This document shows, piece by piece, positions 10,318 to 20,033 of a stretch of 64,000 bases of DNA. Source of the DNA: Solimicrobium silvestre (lineage in GTDB: Bacteria > Pseudomonadota > Gammaproteobacteria > Burkholderiales > Burkholderiaceae_D); NCBI RefSeq assembly GCF_002976435.1, contig NZ_PUGF01000004.1, positions 62,001-126,000 on the forward strand, in the 5' to 3' direction. The notes beneath the pieces were generated by a model. It was not told the origin of the DNA. It worked only from the letters and a program-made list of their open reading frames with translations, and made no database searches. Made by a program: the position numbers and the translations under genes. Every line of letters starts with the position of its first letter. The stretch's first letter is position 1.

Positions 10318-10968
10318 TTACTGTTGAAGTGAAGCCGCTTCAAATGCGGCCAAAATCGGTTGCAAAGATTCGCGTTTCAATTTCAACGCAGCTTGATTAA
10401 CAATTAAGCGCGAAGAAATATCCATAATTTCTTCCACTTCCACCAAATGATTGGCACGCAAAGTATTTCCGGTGCTGACCAAATCCACGATCACGTCGGA
10501 CAAGCCAATCAAAGGCGCTAACTCCATTGAGCCATACAGCTTAATTAAATCCACATGCACACCTTTACTGGCGAAATGGCGACGTGCAATTTCTACGTAT
10601 TTCGTCGCCACCCGCAATCGTGCACCCTGCCGTATCGCCTTCGCATAATCAAAGCCTTGCGCCACCGCGACCGACATCCGGCAAGCCGCAATCTGCAAAT
10701 CAACCGGCTGATACAAACCAAGCCCGCCGTGTTCGATCAACACATCTTTACCTGCCACACCGAAGTCCGCAGCGCCATATTGCACGTAGGTCGGCACATC
10801 CGATGCGCGCACAATAATGACGCGCAACGCAGGATTAGATGTTGCTAAAATTAATTTGCGCGAAGTTTGTGGGTCTTCAAGAACACTGATTCCCGCTGCT
10901 TTTAACAGAGGTAAAGTATCGTCAAAAATCCGACCTTTGGATAAAGCTAAAGTAAGTTGCGCACTCAT
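10318..10968 (-). CDS. hisG: ATP phosphoribosyltransferase, short form
   Basis: HisG commits PRPP and ATP to histidine synthesis. At 216 aa it is the short form, which lacks the C-terminal regulatory domain; short HisG works with HisZ, which is not in this window and is expected elsewhere. The N-terminus [11 protein letters not shown], the [10 protein letters not shown] segment and the PRPP loop [12 protein letters not shown] are present. It begins the his series 23 bp after murA. Confidence 0.96.
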   Translation of the reverse strand: MSAQLTLALSKGRIFDDTLPLLKAAGISVLEDPQTSRKLILATSNPALRVIIVRASDVPTYVQYGAADFGVAGKDVLIEHGGLGLYQPVDLQIAACRMSVAVAQGFDYAKAIRQGARLRVATKYVEIARRHFASKGVHVDLIKLYGSMELAPLIGLSDVIVDLVSTGNTLRANHLVEVEEIMDISSRLIVNQAALKLKRESLQPILAAFEAASLQQ

Positions 10969-10991
10969 AGAATCAGTTTTTACCCCGGTCG

Positions 10992-12242
10992 TTAAGAGAC
11001 CCGTTTAATGTTTGCACCCAACGCCGATAGTTTCACTTCCATTTGATCGTAACCACGGTCCAAATGATAAATACGGTCAATTAAGGTTTCTCCTTCTGCC
11101 GCCAATGCCGCAATCACCAGACTCGCCGATGCACGTAAATCGGTTGCCATAACGGGAGCGCCGACCAATTTATCAACACCGCGCACAATCGCGGTATGTC
11201 CTTCGGTTTCAATCGATGCGCCCAGGCGGTTTAATTCTTGTACGTGCATAAAGCGATTTTCAAAAATCGTTTCCGTCACTTGACTAGTACCTTCCGCGAT
11301 GCAATTCATGGCCATAAATTGCGCTTGCATATCGGTAGGAAAACCTGGGTATTCGGTAGTTCTGAAGCTCACCGCTTTAGGACGCGATGACATTTGAATA
11401 CGGATCGTATCGGCTTCCGTAATCAGAATAGCGCCCGCTTCGCGCAGCTTGTCTAACGCCACGTCTAAAATATCCACGCGGGTGTTTTGCAGCGTTACAT
11501 CACCACCTGTTGCGGCAACTGCACACAAGAAAGTGGCGGCTTCAACACGGTCCGAAATAATGTGATGCTGTGCGCCATGCAGGCTGGATACACCTTGAAT
11601 AACCATGCGTGAAGTGCCGATGCCGCTAATTTGTGCGCCCATCGCCACTAGCAAATTGGCCAAATCAACTACCTCAGGTTCGCAGGCGGAATTTTCTAAA
11701 ATCGTTTCGCCTTCCGCCAGAGTAGCTGCCATCAATAAGTTTTCGGTACCGGTGACGGTGATCATATCGGTCACAATCCGCGTGCCTTTGAGCTTCTTGG
11801 CTTTGGCATGAATATAGCCAGCTTCGATGGTGATCTCGGCACCCATCGCTTGCAAGCCTTTGATGTGCTGATCAACCGGACGCGCACCAATTGCGCACCC
11901 ACCCGGCAAGGAAACCCGCGCTTCGCCGAAACGCGCCAACAACGGGCCTAATGCCAAAATAGATGCGCGCATGGTTTTAACCATGTCGTATGGCGCTTCC
12001 AGGTTATGGATGTTGCTGCCATTCAAAGTTACCGAGTTGCCCGAGACATTCATGCGCAAGCCCATTTGGCTCAGCAATTTCTCCATAGTGGAAACGTCTT
12101 TAAGTAACGGCAAATTAGTGAGATGCAGATCGTCACTGGTCAACAAACCAGCGCACAAGATCGGCAGCGTGGCATTCTTGGCACCGGAAATCACCACATC
12201 GCCGGTGAGGCGTGTGCCGCCTGTAATTAATAATTTATCCAT
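10992..12242 (-). CDS. murA: UDP-N-acetylglucosamine 1-carboxyvinyltransferase
   Basis: MurA catalyses the first committed step of peptidoglycan synthesis and is the target of fosfomycin. The 416-aa protein keeps the catalytic cysteine C116 in [13 protein letters not shown], the substrate residues [10 protein letters not shown] near the N-terminus, and the closing YHLDRGYD motif. The start overlaps the end of the bolA-like gene by 8 bp. murA directly upstream of hisG is the common betaproteobacterial order. Confidence 0.97.
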   Translation of the reverse strand: MDKLLITGGTRLTGDVVISGAKNATLPILCAGLLTSDDLHLTNLPLLKDVSTMEKLLSQMGLRMNVSGNSVTLNGSNIHNLEAPYDMVKTMRASILALGPLLARFGEARVSLPGGCAIGARPVDQHIKGLQAMGAEITIEAGYIHAKAKKLKGTRIVTDMITVTGTENLLMAATLAEGETILENSACEPEVVDLANLLVAMGAQISGIGTSRMVIQGVSSLHGAQHHIISDRVEAATFLCAVAATGGDVTLQNTRVDILDVALDKLREAGAILITEADTIRIQMSSRPKAVSFRTTEYPGFPTDMQAQFMAMNCIAEGTSQVTETIFENRFMHVQELNRLGASIETEGHTAIVRGVDKLVGAPVMATDLRASASLVIAALAAEGETLIDRIYHLDRGYDQMEVKLSALGANIKRVS

Positions 12243-12480
12243 TATTTTGAGCGAATTCTTCGGGTGTCAGGGTTTTCATTGAAAGCGCGTGAATTTCTTC
12301 ACGCATACGGTCGCCCAATACGGCGTACACCATTTGATGGCGTTGTATTAAACGCTTGCCAACAAAGGCGTCCGACACGATAGTCGCTTGAAAATGTTGT
12401 CCATCGCCCTGCACGCTTAAGTGGCTGCATTGCATACCGGCGGCGATGTAATCGTTGATTTGTTCTGGAGTTGGTAACAC
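12235..12480 (-). CDS. BolA/IbaG family protein
   Basis: This 81-aa protein is a BolA-fold protein of the IbaG type. The helix-loop-strand pattern and the closing [18 protein letters not shown] helix are typical. BolA-like proteins pair with monothiol glutaredoxins and carry or sense iron-sulfur clusters. Its position just before murA, overlapping it by 8 bp, is the same as in many proteobacteria. A hairpin repeat lies just upstream. Confidence 0.9.
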   Translation of the reverse strand: MLPTPEQINDYIAAGMQCSHLSVQGDGQHFQATIVSDAFVGKRLIQRHQMVYAVLGDRMREEIHALSMKTLTPEEFAQNNG

Positions 12481-12507
12481 GCTTACTTCCTTATTTATCT
12501 ATAGTTC

Positions 12508-12570
12508 AGGACTTATGCAAAATTGTTCCAGCAAGGCGCAACGCCGCTGGGGTGGTTTTGCGTAAGTCCT
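12508..12570. repeat. Nested inverted repeat (possible MITE or terminator)
   Basis: The outer arms AGGACTTATGCAAAA (12508-12522) and TTTTGCGTAAGTCCT (12556-12570) pair over 15 bases with one T-G wobble. Inside is a second hairpin, CCAGC...GCTGG, containing GGCG/GCC. It fills the 94-bp gap between the ABC permease and the bolA-like gene on the minus strand. Similar AGGACTTA-ended repeats occur between genes in other Burkholderiales, as I remember. It may be a small mobile element and may also act as a terminator. Confidence 0.6.
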
Positions 12571-12574
12571 AGTT

Positions 12575-13330
12575 CTAGGCTCTTAATTTATAACCATTCT
12601 TTAGCATAGTCAGCGCAATTCCGGCCAATAAAGCAGAAAATGCCGAAACGATTAGCAAGCTATGCAGCGGATCGACGTCGGACTGCCCAAAAAAGCCGTA
12701 GCGAAAACCGTCTATCATATAGAAAAACGGGTTGAAACGGGATACTGCTTGCCAGATTGGCGGTAAAGAATGAATGGAATAGAAGACACCAGACAAAAAA
12801 GTTGCCGGCATGATTAGGAAGTTTTGAAAAGCGGCCAGCTGATCGAATTTTTCAGCCCAAATTCCGGCAATTAACCCCATCGTGCCCAACATGGCAGCGC
12901 CCAATAAAGAAAACACTACTATCCAGAGCGGCGCAACAAATGACAAGTCGGCAAACCAGGCAGTAATCACAAACACACCCAAACCGACCACCAAACCGCG
13001 CACTATCGACGCCAATACATAAGCGCTAAATAATTCCCAATATGACAACGGCGGTAGCAAGATGAAAACTAAGTTACCGGTAATTTTAGATTGCATCAGC
13101 GACGAAGAAGCGTTGGCAAATGCATTTTGCAGCACGCTCATCATGACTAAACCGGGAACCAAAAACGCGGTGTAACGCACGCCCGGATAAACCTGCACCC
13201 GCGAATCCAGCACATGGCCGAAGATTAGCAAATACAACAGTGCGGTCATGATGGGCGCGGTGATAGTTTGCGTTGCGACTTTCCAGAAACGCAAAATTTC
13301 TTTATAGAATAAAGTTTGAAAACCGATCAT
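12575..13330 (-). CDS. ABC-2 type exporter permease
   Basis: This 251-aa membrane protein has about six hydrophobic segments and the ABC-2 permease pattern, including YFVPGLVMM-like (YTAFLVPGLVMMS), LSGVFYSIHSLPP and FNPFFYMIDGFRYGF. It is the partner of the ATPase at 13327, overlapping it by 4 bp. Homologues next to mla and murA are common in betaproteobacteria (YadH-like family); the substrate is unknown. Confidence 0.9.
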   Translation of the reverse strand: MIGFQTLFYKEILRFWKVATQTITAPIMTALLYLLIFGHVLDSRVQVYPGVRYTAFLVPGLVMMSVLQNAFANASSSLMQSKITGNLVFILLPPLSYWELFSAYVLASIVRGLVVGLGVFVITAWFADLSFVAPLWIVVFSLLGAAMLGTMGLIAGIWAEKFDQLAAFQNFLIMPATFLSGVFYSIHSLPPIWQAVSRFNPFFYMIDGFRYGFFGQSDVDPLHSLLIVSAFSALLAGIALTMLKNGYKLRA

Positions 13331-14235
13331 TTCTGTGCGCCGCCCATAATTTGTAAAAATACGTCTTCCAGATCAGCCTGTTGCAATTGCAGGTCGTCAA
13401 TTACGCAACCGGCTTGCCGCAAACTCGCCAAAATTGGCTCTATTTCCGTACTGTCGTTAACCCGCAATATCGTGCCAGTATGAGAGGAATCATTTGGAAT
13501 TTGCAGTGCCCGCAAAGATGCAGGTAATGCAGCACCAGATAAACGCAGCTTCAATTGTGAACCAGCGACGCGCTGTAATAAGGCAGCGGTGGTATCCAGC
13601 GCCACGACTTTACCCGCTTTTAACATGGCGATCCGGCTACATAGCGCTTGCGCTTCTTCCAGATAATGCGTGGTCAGCACAATCGTGTGGCCTTCCCGAT
13701 TCAGGCGACCAATAAACTGCCATAAAGTCTGGCGTAGCTCCACGTCAACACCAGCAGTAGGTTCATCCAATACGATTACAGGCGGCTTATGCACTAAAGC
13801 TTGCGCAACCAGAACGCGCCGTTTCATGCCGCCCGATAAAGCACGCATATTAGTGTCGGCTTTATTGGTGAGATCCAGGTTTTCCATGATCTCATCGATC
13901 CACGCATCGTTTCTTTTTAAGCCGTAATAACCTAACTGCATACGCAGGGTTTCACGCACGGTAAAAAACGGGTCGAACACAAGCTCTTGCGGCACCACGC
14001 CCAACTGCCGGCGTGCAGCGCGATAATCGCTTACCACGTCGTGTCCCATTACGGAAACATGCCCCGAAGTGGCGCGATTGAGGCCGGCAATAATCGAGAT
14101 TAAGGTGGTTTTACCTGCGCCATTCGGCCCCAGCAAACCAAAGAACTCACCTTGCTCAACAGTCAGGGAAACGCCATCCAGCGCTTGTAACGCTGCATAG
14201 TTTTTTTTGATATCGGTAATTTGTAGGGCCGCCAT
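13327..14235 (-). CDS. ABC transporter ATP-binding protein (YadG-like)
   Basis: This 302-aa ATPase powers the adjacent ABC-2 permease. It shows Walker A GPNGAGKTT, the signature LSGGMKRRVLVAQAL, Walker B VIVLDEPTAGVD and the H-loop TTHYLEEA. The C-terminal 80 residues form the extra domain common in exporter ATPases. The start is 265 bp downstream of mlaB, so it may have its own promoter. Substrate is unknown. Confidence 0.93.
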   Translation of the reverse strand: MAALQITDIKKNYAALQALDGVSLTVEQGEFFGLLGPNGAGKTTLISIIAGLNRATSGHVSVMGHDVVSDYRAARRQLGVVPQELVFDPFFTVRETLRMQLGYYGLKRNDAWIDEIMENLDLTNKADTNMRALSGGMKRRVLVAQALVHKPPVIVLDEPTAGVDVELRQTLWQFIGRLNREGHTIVLTTHYLEEAQALCSRIAMLKAGKVVALDTTAALLQRVAGSQLKLRLSGAALPASLRALQIPNDSSHTGTILRVNDSTEIEPILASLRQAGCVIDDLQLQQADLEDVFLQIMGGAQK

Positions 14236-14500
14236 GGGCTGAATGCTTTATTTAAAGTGTGAATTAAAGAACAAATGCGTGTAAATGAATGTACTGCGTG
14301 AGTGCAATGAGTTCGAGCAAGATTGCCTGCGCAACACAAGGGGATTGATTATAGGGGAATTTGGGAAATCTGACTTAATGATGGGCTTTGCGTGAAAAAT
14401 ATAGCCAATTTACTGATAGTTATAAAACAATAAGGCATTGTGAAAATGGATTTATTGTAGGATGAGCACGATTTCATCATGCCCACCTACGCAGCAAAAA
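14236..14500. other. Intergenic region between mlaB and the ABC exporter
   Basis: These 265 bases hold no open reading frame I can support. The mlaB-proximal end carries the REP-like hairpin at 14458-14491. The rest is AT-rich and could hold the promoter of the ABC exporter genes, although I see no convincing -35/-10 pair. Confidence 0.5.
14458..14491. repeat. REP-like hairpin
   Basis: GTAGGATGAGCACGAT, then TTC, then ATCATGCCCACCTAC form a GC-rich stem-loop related to the repeat at 2063 (GTAGGGTGGGCACGG...). It lies just downstream of mlaB and may end that transcript. It is a single unit here, not a pair. Confidence 0.6.
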
Positions 14501-14755
14501 TCACAAAAACTCAGCTACCCCATACAGCGCGATTAAATTAGTTAAATTGATCGGCAACTGCTGAAATTCCAGCTTAACGCCACGCTGTTGTGCGTGCCGC
14601 TGCCATGCCAACATGCAAGCAACCGCGCTGGAATCAATACTATTAGTTTGGTTAAAAGCAAACGCGCTTTGCCCCGCATCAATCGCAGCAAGGCCTGCGG
14701 CCAGTTGCTGCGTGGCGTTTTCGTGGGTGAATACGGATGTGGGAGTAAAAGACAT
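14501..14755 (-). CDS. mlaB: STAS-domain protein MlaB
   Basis: MlaB is the cytoplasmic STAS protein that binds MlaF and stabilises the MlaFEDB phospholipid transporter. The call is 84 aa from the ATG at 14755 (MSFTPTSVF), 10 bp after mlaC; a start at 14785 would overlap mlaC by 20 bp. The STAS core SIDSSAVACMLAW with the conserved serine pair is clear. It is the last gene of the mla series. Confidence 0.85.
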   Translation of the reverse strand: MSFTPTSVFTHENATQQLAAGLAAIDAGQSAFAFNQTNSIDSSAVACMLAWQRHAQQRGVKLEFQQLPINLTNLIALYGVAEFL

Positions 14756-14765
14756 TATTTTTCTA

Positions 14766-15407
14766 TCAGGTCGATTTTTTAGCAAATGAAACAGCTAATT
14801 TAGCGTTTTTGTCGGTCAAGGTTTTGATTAAACCATCAATGCCTGATTTGTTGATTTCTGCCGTAAAGTTACCTTTATAGGTTTCAATCAACCACGCGCC
14901 AAGCACGTTAATATCGTAAATTTTCCAGCCATCAGCGCCTTTGCCTAAACGATAGTTCAACTGAATCGCCTGACCTACGCGCGCCGTCACAACTTGGCTA
15001 CGTACTTCAACATCGGTGTCAGCTGGATCAGCGCGGAATGGGCGGTATTCTATTTTTTGATCTTTCACTTGCGACAAAGCGCCGGAATAAGTGTAGATCA
15101 ACAAGCTGCGGAATTGCTTTACTAATTCTTGCTGTTGCGCTGGTGTGGCAACACGCCAGTTACGGCCCGCAGCTAATTCCGTCATACGTTGAAAATCGAC
15201 GTATGGCAGAATTTTTTGCTCAACCAGATCCAATATTTTTTGCTGATTTCCAGCTTGAATATCTTTATCGGATTTAGCAACGTCCAGCACTTCCTGACTG
15301 ATCCGTTTCACCAACACATCCGGCGCTTCTTCAGCTGCATGTGCCACACCCAAACAAAGAGCAGAACTAGCGATGAGTGATACAAATATTTTTTTTAACA
15401 TGTTCAT
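14766..15407 (-). CDS. mlaC: Periplasmic phospholipid-binding protein MlaC
   Basis: MlaC shuttles phospholipids across the periplasm between MlaA and MlaFEDB. The 213-aa protein has a signal peptide ending AHAAEE (about residues 1-25) and the MlaC fold segments LPYVDFQRMTELAAGRNWR and KIYDINVLGAWLIETYKGNF. It lies 48 bp after mlaA and just before mlaB. Confidence 0.95.
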   Translation of the reverse strand: MNMLKKIFVSLIASSALCLGVAHAAEEAPDVLVKRISQEVLDVAKSDKDIQAGNQQKILDLVEQKILPYVDFQRMTELAAGRNWRVATPAQQQELVKQFRSLLIYTYSGALSQVKDQKIEYRPFRADPADTDVEVRSQVVTARVGQAIQLNYRLGKGADGWKIYDINVLGAWLIETYKGNFTAEINKSGIDGLIKTLTDKNAKLAVSFAKKST

Positions 15408-15455
15408 AAAATTTCCATTTAGTTATGCGAATTTATTGCGTAATCAACCAAATAA

Positions 15456-16265
15456 TTACGGTGTTGGCAGCGGCTTAACTGCACTTGGCGTGCCTGACAT
15501 TGCCGGCTCTTTCATCACATCATCGTCACTCTGTCTTTGCATCTCGGCGTTATCTTCACGATTTTGCTTAGCATCTTTACGCGATTCTATTTGGCTGGCA
15601 ATACGCTGCAAATAAGCATCACGAATAAAAATATATTTATCTAAAGCGGCATCTTCCAGTAAGGAGGATGCATCCAGATAACCGGCACGCTTGTCAACCA
15701 GGCGCACCCCGGATCCGATATTACGGATGTATACCGGGCGAGTATAAGTCCACAAATCCGCATAGTAATCCGCAGGCAATGCCGCGGCATCACGCATCAC
15801 AGAAGGGCCTAGGAATGGAATAACTAGATAAGGGCCATTTGGCACACCCCAAACACCTAATGTCTGACCGAAATCTTTGCGATGCTTAGGAATTCGGGCT
15901 TCCGAAGCAATGTCTAAAATCCCCAAAAACCCAAAGGTACTATTCAGACTAAAACGCATGATGTCGGAAAAACCGTCTTCCACATTACCTTGCAAAAAAC
16001 TATTTGCAGCAGTCCAGACGTCATTAATATTGCCAAAGAAATTGCCTATACCCGTTTGCACAAAACCAGGTACAACGTTGACGTAGGCACGCGCGACCGG
16101 CTGGAATAAATTTTGATCAAATTTATCATTAAATGCCGATGTAGAACGGTTCATGCTCTCGAACGGATCAACCCGCGAACTTTGCGTGCCGTCTTCGTTT
16201 GGCACAGTGGCACAACCCGATAATGCGAACAGCGATACCGCTAAAACTAATGCCTTAAGTTTCAT
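15456..16265 (-). CDS. mlaA: Outer-membrane lipoprotein MlaA (VacJ)
   Basis: MlaA removes phospholipids from the outer leaflet of the outer membrane. The 269-aa protein has a lipoprotein signal with lipobox LSGC (Cys18), then the conserved DPFESMNR motif and the GFLGILDIASEA and LGVWGVPNGPYLVIPFLGPS blocks. The tail is Gln/Asp-rich. In enterobacteria mlaA lies apart from mlaFEDCB; here it sits inside the series, overlapping mlaD by 4 bp, which is usual for betaproteobacteria. Confidence 0.96.
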   Translation of the reverse strand: MKLKALVLAVSLFALSGCATVPNEDGTQSSRVDPFESMNRSTSAFNDKFDQNLFQPVARAYVNVVPGFVQTGIGNFFGNINDVWTAANSFLQGNVEDGFSDIMRFSLNSTFGFLGILDIASEARIPKHRKDFGQTLGVWGVPNGPYLVIPFLGPSVMRDAAALPADYYADLWTYTRPVYIRNIGSGVRLVDKRAGYLDASSLLEDAALDKYIFIRDAYLQRIASQIESRKDAKQNREDNAEMQRQSDDDVMKEPAMSGTPSAVKPLPTP

Positions 16266-16735
16266 TTATTTTCATCCTTCCCTTCAGCCGCTTTACTAAA
16301 CAAAAATTGGCTGATTAAATTTTCTAATACGATGGCCGATTGGGTCATTTTTATTTTATCGCCTGCAACCAGTGCGTTGACATCGCCACCTGGCTCTAAT
16401 CCAATATATTGCTCACCCAACAAACCTGATGTCAAAATTTTAGCTGAGCTGTCTTTAGGAAATTTATAACGCTGATCAAGTTGCAAACTCACGACTGCTT
16501 GAAAAGTACTGTCATCAAAGCTAATCGCACCAACCCGACCAACAACGACACCGGCACTTTTTACCGGAGCGCGCGGCTTTAGCCCGCCAATATTGTCGAA
16601 TTTGGTTATTACAATATAGCTGCTATTAAGTGAAAAGGAACTCATATTCCCTACTCTTAAGGCCAAAAATAGTAATGCGACAGCGCCCATTAATACAAAC
16701 AGGCCGACCCAAAAATCCAATGATTTGTTTTGCAT
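16262..16735 (-). CDS. mlaD: MCE-domain protein MlaD
   Basis: MlaD is anchored in the inner membrane and forms the hexameric MCE ring that contacts phospholipids. The 157-aa protein starts with one membrane helix (FWVGLFVLMGAVALLFLAL) followed by an MCE domain with FDNIGGLKPRAPVKSAGVVVG and LTSGLLGEQYIGL. It ends 4 bp inside mlaA and starts 90 bp after mlaE. Confidence 0.95.
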   Translation of the reverse strand: MQNKSLDFWVGLFVLMGAVALLFLALRVGNMSSFSLNSSYIVITKFDNIGGLKPRAPVKSAGVVVGRVGAISFDDSTFQAVVSLQLDQRYKFPKDSSAKILTSGLLGEQYIGLEPGGDVNALVAGDKIKMTQSAIVLENLISQFLFSKAAEGKDENK

Positions 16736-16825
16736 TTCACATCCTTTAACGCCATGCCGCTTATGCGAAGCGGAGTATATGGCAAAATCGTTATTCGTTT
16801 GTCTTGGTTTTGTATAACTTCTTAA

Positions 16826-17605
16826 TTACTTGAACATCAGTGCGGTCAGTACAAAGTCCAGCCACAACACCATGAGGGAAGAAAGCACCACCGTGCGCGT
16901 TGTAGCGCGTGATACCCCTTCTGGAGTCGGCTGAGCTTGATAACCTTGGTAAATAGCAATAAAAGTAGCGGCAAAACCGAACACAATACTTTTAATAATT
17001 CCGTTGCCAATATCTTCCCAAAGGTCTACCCCGCCTTGCATTTGCGACCAAAACGCACCTTCATCTACACCGATGAGTTGTACGCCGACCAGATAACCGC
17101 CAAAGACTCCCATTGCGGTAAACAAGGTTGCCAAAATTGGCATAGCGATTATTCCGGCAATAAAGCGCGGCGCCAATACCCGTTGCAAGGGATTAACCGC
17201 CATCATTTCCATTGCGGCTAACTGCTCACCCGCCTTCATTAAACCAATTTCTGCCGTTAATGAAGTACCGGCACGACCAGCAAACAACAGTGCAGTTATA
17301 ACTGGTCCCAACTCGCGCGCCAGCGACAACGCCACCAACAAGCCTAGCGCCTCTTCTGAGCCATAACGGTTTAAGGTGTAATAACCTTGATAGGCCAGCA
17401 CAAAGCCAACAAACAGGCCCGAAACCAAAATAATGACTAAAGAATAATTTCCGATGAAATGGATTTGCGTAGTAATCAAGCGCGGCCGTTTCCACAATCC
17501 CAAGCCACTGGCCAATATTGCCCAAAGCGTACGGAACGCCAAACCTAATTCAGCTAACCAAACTCTCACGCCATGACCTAACTGGCTAATCAATTTATGT
17601 ATCAT
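16826..17605 (-). CDS. mlaE: MlaE permease of the phospholipid ABC transporter
   Basis: MlaE is the membrane subunit of the MlaFEDB transporter. The 259-aa protein has about five to six hydrophobic segments and the family motifs ARELGPVITALLFAGRAGTS, EIGLMKAGEQLAAMEMM and PRFIAGIIAMPIL. It overlaps mlaF by 4 bp, indicating coupled translation. Confidence 0.95.
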   Translation of the reverse strand: MIHKLISQLGHGVRVWLAELGLAFRTLWAILASGLGLWKRPRLITTQIHFIGNYSLVIILVSGLFVGFVLAYQGYYTLNRYGSEEALGLLVALSLARELGPVITALLFAGRAGTSLTAEIGLMKAGEQLAAMEMMAVNPLQRVLAPRFIAGIIAMPILATLFTAMGVFGGYLVGVQLIGVDEGAFWSQMQGGVDLWEDIGNGIIKSIVFGFAATFIAIYQGYQAQPTPEGVSRATTRTVVLSSLMVLWLDFVLTALMFK

Positions 17606-18435
17606 GAGCGCGCTCCTATGCCCAGATCTTGCGCCAGCGTGTTGCCCGGATAATGAAATGGTACCGGCCCATCGGCTCGCGCATTCACAAACTGCTGCAC
17701 ATAAGGATGCTCTGAAGCCAACATCTCGGCAGGAGTGCCTTGTGCCACGATACTGCCTTGCGACAAGAAATAGACGTAATCGGCAATCCCAAACGATTCA
17801 TGCACGTCGTGCGAAACCAAGATTGAAGTTGAGCCTAATGCATCATTTAATTGACGGATCAGGTTAGCCGTTACGCCCATTGAAATCGGATCCAGCCCGG
17901 CAAACGGTTCGTCATACATAATCAGTTGGGGATCAAGCGCAACGGCACGCGCCAAAGCGACGCGTCTTGCCATACCGCCGGAAATTTCCGATGGTTTGAG
18001 TTGTGCGGCATTGCGCAAACCCACTGCATTGAGCTTTAACAGCACTAAATCATGCAGCAGCGATTCGGGCATATTGGTGTGTTCACGCAGAGGAAAAGCG
18101 ACATTTTCAAATACCGATAAATCGGTAAATAAGGCGCCGTGCTGAAATAACATGCCCATATTGCGACGCTGCTTATATAGCGCAGGGCTATTTTGCTGAG
18201 CGATAGGCTCACCAAGTAAGCGAATTTGACCGGCATTGGGCGCAATTAAACCGCCAATTAAGCGCAGTATCGTCGTTTTACCTGAGCCAGACCCACCCAT
18301 TACCGCAACAACTTTGTTGCGCGGAAATTGCATGTTCAGATCAGTCAATATCGGACGATCACCATATGCAAAATGTAAATTTTGGATTTCAACGAGATTA
18401 GTCACAGAAGGAGGTTTTATTTTGCAATTCGACAT
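17602..18435 (-). CDS. mlaF: MlaF ATPase of the phospholipid ABC transporter
   Basis: MlaF supplies ATP hydrolysis to MlaE. The 277-aa protein has Walker A GGSGSGKTT, the signature EISGGMARRVALARA, Walker B LIMYDEPFAGLDP and the H-loop VSHDVHE. The C-terminal tail after residue 240 is of the type that contacts the neighbouring MlaF. A shorter GTG start near residue 11 (VTNLVEI) is possible, since no clear ribosome site precedes either. It heads the mla series. Confidence 0.94.
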   Translation of the reverse strand: MSNCKIKPPSVTNLVEIQNLHFAYGDRPILTDLNMQFPRNKVVAVMGGSGSGKTTILRLIGGLIAPNAGQIRLLGEPIAQQNSPALYKQRRNMGMLFQHGALFTDLSVFENVAFPLREHTNMPESLLHDLVLLKLNAVGLRNAAQLKPSEISGGMARRVALARAVALDPQLIMYDEPFAGLDPISMGVTANLIRQLNDALGSTSILVSHDVHESFGIADYVYFLSQGSIVAQGTPAEMLASEHPYVQQFVNARADGPVPFHYPGNTLAQDLGIGARS

Positions 18436-18490
18436 TGTAGTTCAAAACATAGAATCCCTGCTGAGAGCAACTAATTTCCAACCTGACATG

Positions 18491-18510
18491 TTGTAACGTT
18501 GTAGTTACAA
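18491..18510. promoter_or_regulatory. Inverted repeat upstream of mlaF
   Basis: TTGTAAC-GTTGTA-GTTACAA is a perfect 7-bp-arm palindrome about 55 bp upstream of the mlaF start. It could be a regulator site for the mla genes or part of the gltBD transcript end. Nothing in the sequence tells which. Confidence 0.3.
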
Positions 18511-18537
18511 ACGAATTGAAAATTTATTCCAATTCGT
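18511..18537 (-). terminator. Possible gltBD terminator
   Basis: ACGAATTG and CAATTCGT form a perfect 8-bp stem with an 11-base loop, 16 bp after the gltD stop. Reading on the minus strand the stem is followed by TTTG, a weak T tract. The stem is AT-rich, so this is a modest terminator at best. Confidence 0.4.
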
Positions 18538-18553
18538 CTTTTTCTAAAACTTC

Positions 18554-20017
18554 TTAAAGTGGCAATAATGAAGAACCCATCAAGAATTTATCCACCGCCT
18601 GCGCGCATTGCCGCCCTTCACGAATCGCCCAGACCACCAACGATTGCCCGCGTCGCATATCGCCTGCGGTAAATACCTTATTTACAGAACTCACGTAGGC
18701 TTTTACGCCCTCAGTGGTAGCACGCACATTGCCACGCGCATCTTGCTCAACACCGAAGGATGTTAATGTTTGTTGCACTGGCGATACAAATCCCATCGCC
18801 AATAACACCAAATCTGCCTTGATTTCAAATTCAGAATCGGCAACTTCCTGCATTTTTCCATCACGCCATTCAACCCGCGCTGCGATCAGTTTTTCCACTT
18901 TGCCATTCCGACCTTCCAGCCGTTTAGTGGCAACCGACCAATCACGCTGACAACCTTCTTCATGTGAAGAGGATGTACGCAGTTTGAGCGGCCAATAAGG
19001 CCAAACCAATGGAATATTCTCTTGCTCCGGCGGCATAGGCATTACTTCAAACTGACTGACCGAAGCAGCGCCATGACGATTGGATGTACCGACGCAATCG
19101 GAACCGGTATCACCACCGCCGATCACCACCACATGTTTGCCAGTGGCTTTGATTTGTTCTTTGACCTTATCGCCTGCATTGACTTTATTTTGCTGCGGCA
19201 AAAAATCCATCGCAAAATGTACGCCTTTTAATTCACGACCCGGTACCGGCAGATCACGCGGTTGCTCCGCACCGCCAGCCATGATGATGGCGTCAAACTG
19301 CTCTTGCAACTGCGCTGCCGAAATAGTTTCTTGCGACCAGTTGGTGATATTTTGGGGGAAGTCATCACCAACCAGCACACCGGTTTTAAACACGACACCT
19401 TCGGCCTGCATTTGCTCTACGCGACGATCAATATGCAATTTTTCCAATTTGAAATCGGGAATTCCATAACGCAATAATCCGCCTACTCTATCGTTTTTTT
19501 CAAACACGGTAACCGCATGACCAACCCGCGCCAATTGTTGTGCCGCGGCCATGCCAGCCGGTCCCGAACCCACGATGGCAATTTTTTTGCCGGTGGAACT
19601 GCTGGCTATTTGCGGTTTAATCCACGCATTTTCCCAACCCTTGTCGATAATAAAATGCTCTATCGATTTAATTCCCACCGCATCTGAATTAATTCCCAAG
19701 GTACAGGCTGTTTCACACGGCGCAGGACAAATCCGGCCGGTAAATTCCGGAAAATTATTGGTTGAATGCAGCGTATCCAGCGCTTCCTGGTAATTACCGC
19801 GATACACCAAGTCATTCCAGTCAGGAATGATGTTATTCACCGGACAGCCGTTATTACAAAAAGGAATCCCACAATCCATGCAGCGTGCCGCTTGCGTTTT
19901 GGCAGCGGCGTCATCCAGATGCAGCAAAAATTCTTTATGATGTTTTACCCGTGTCGCAGGCGCTTCCGCGGCTTCTTGCAAGCGCGCATATTCCATAAAA
20001 CCAGTTACTTTACCCAT
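18554..20017 (-). CDS. gltD: Glutamate synthase (NADPH), small subunit
   Basis: GltD passes electrons from NADPH to the large subunit through FAD and iron-sulfur centres. The ATG at 20017 (MGKVTGF) is chosen because GAGGA lies 8 bp upstream; a TTG two codons earlier is the alternative. The 487-aa protein has the cysteine cluster [15 protein letters not shown] near residue 45, FAD-binding [14 protein letters not shown], and NADPH-binding [14 protein letters not shown]. It follows gltB by 16 bp. Confidence 0.96.
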   Translation of the reverse strand: MGKVTGFMEYARLQEAAEAPATRVKHHKEFLLHLDDAAAKTQAARCMDCGIPFCNNGCPVNNIIPDWNDLVYRGNYQEALDTLHSTNNFPEFTGRICPAPCETACTLGINSDAVGIKSIEHFIIDKGWENAWIKPQIASSSTGKKIAIVGSGPAGMAAAQQLARVGHAVTVFEKNDRVGGLLRYGIPDFKLEKLHIDRRVEQMQAEGVVFKTGVLVGDDFPQNITNWSQETISAAQLQEQFDAIIMAGGAEQPRDLPVPGRELKGVHFAMDFLPQQNKVNAGDKVKEQIKATGKHVVVIGGGDTGSDCVGTSNRHGAASVSQFEVMPMPPEQENIPLVWPYWPLKLRTSSSHEEGCQRDWSVATKRLEGRNGKVEKLIAARVEWRDGKMQEVADSEFEIKADLVLLAMGFVSPVQQTLTSFGVEQDARGNVRATTEGVKAYVSSVNKVFTAGDMRRGQSLVVWAIREGRQCAQAVDKFLMGSSLLPL

Positions 20018-20033
20018 AGTCAAATCCTCTTCT

